Source of the DNA: Scortum barcoo
Taxonomy: Eukaryota; Chordata; Actinopteri; Centrarchiformes; Terapontidae
Direction of reading: 5' to 3'
NCBI GenBank assembly: GCA_023238725.1
Contig: CM041550.1
Location: 9,750,440-9,814,439, forward strand
DNA length: 64,000 nucleotides
A program made the translations under genes and the position numbers. The notes under the pieces were generated by a model, which saw only the letters and a program-made list of their open reading frames with translations, was not told the DNA's origin and made no database searches. Numbering within the stretch: position 1 is the stretch's first letter; the number at the start of each line of letters is the position of its first letter. Below, piece by piece: positions 63,641-64,000 of this stretch.

Positions 63641-64000
63641 TAGGAAAATGAGGAAATGTCTGCTGTTAACTATAACTTATCACAGAATAAGCATCTTTAA
63701 GGTAAGATTATTTAAGTACAACATACATATATTTAAGAACATGAATTACAGGTAATATCCAATATATATGTCATATTTGTTTAATTTCATCTATAAGACA
63801 TTTACTCATATTCAAGGTAAACAAAATGATTTCCAAATATATTTTTACTGTACGTCAAAACATTTTTTATTTTTTATTTTAGAGGTCTACAGTTATGGAA
63901 TTCATTAAAAATGACTAATATTGTTATCTTCCTTGTTAGCCTTTAGGACCCAGTGAAAGAAATATCTCTATTTAATCTTGAACCTTACAGTAAGATGTTT

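Larger units (their letters stand above)
36732..64000 (-). other. erbb4: erbb4 intron 2, 3' part (incomplete, over 27 kb)
   Basis: This is sequence upstream, in gene direction, of the exon 3 acceptor. Exon 2 (signal-proximal part of L domain I, about 152 bp in human) was searched for by its expected residues and not seen, so the intron runs past the right edge. It holds a strong hairpin at 37011-37071, many microsatellites, a possible hAT end near 48065, candidate regulatory islands, and an RT relic from 63324. Stretches 37080-39110, 39160-45900, 49610-54600 and 54750-58050 show nothing nameable beyond short simple repeats. Confidence 0.85.

Noticed and set aside
36732..64000. Search for erbb4 exon 2
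   Set aside because: No minus-strand match to the expected YENCEVVMGNLEIT-type sequence was seen; the exon probably lies right of the window.

Overview
The window reads as vertebrate, most likely teleost fish, nuclear DNA: AT-rich non-coding sequence, many (CA)n/(GT)n microsatellites and teleost-type transposable elements, with a few short conserved exons bounded by GT/AG splice sites. The only host gene recognised is erbb4 (ErbB-4/HER4 receptor tyrosine kinase) on the minus strand. Three consecutive coding exons are present with their reading phases intact: exon 3 (36545-36731, 187 bp), exon 4 (17483-17614, 132 bp) and exon 5 (14002-14067, 66 bp). They encode most of extracellular L domain I and the start of the first Cys-rich (furin-like) domain. 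Exon numbers follow human ERBB4. Exon 2 should lie beyond 64000 and exon 6 before position 1; neither was found. About 99% of the window is therefore erbb4 intron: the 3' part of intron 2 (over 27 kb), all of intron 3 (18.9 kb), all of intron 4 (3.4 kb) and the 5' part of intron 5 (over 14 kb).

Intron 5 (1-14001) carries two well-defined mobile elements. The first is a TTAA-flanked non-autonomous DNA element with 23-bp inverted ends (4249-5986). Close beside it is an end-to-end RTE-like LINE on the minus strand (6018-9384), flanked by a perfect 12-bp target-site duplication. The LINE has apurinic-endonuclease and reverse-transcriptase domains broken by several frameshifts, and a GAA-rich tail that also supplies its stop codon. 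The first ~150 nt of the LINE fold as a nested double pseudoknot matching an HDV-like self-cleaving ribozyme (9236-9384). Because the LINE and erbb4 are on the same strand, this ribozyme would be carried in the erbb4 pre-mRNA.

Intron 3 contains a long TA-rich microsatellite (22714-23042) directly followed by an L2-like LINE relic (23135-23860). Intron 2 contains a near-perfect 28-bp-arm hairpin 280 nt upstream of the exon 3 acceptor, a possible hAT terminus, many microsatellites, and a second RT relic at the right edge (63324 onward). Several homeodomain-site-rich islands (for example 46680-46870, 61190-61440 and 62080-62300) look like conserved non-coding elements, but this rests on composition only.

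No prokaryotic genes, CRISPR arrays, rRNA, tRNA or intact viral genes were seen. The strongest candidate for something undescribed is the sense-oriented HDV-like ribozyme inside an erbb4 intron.
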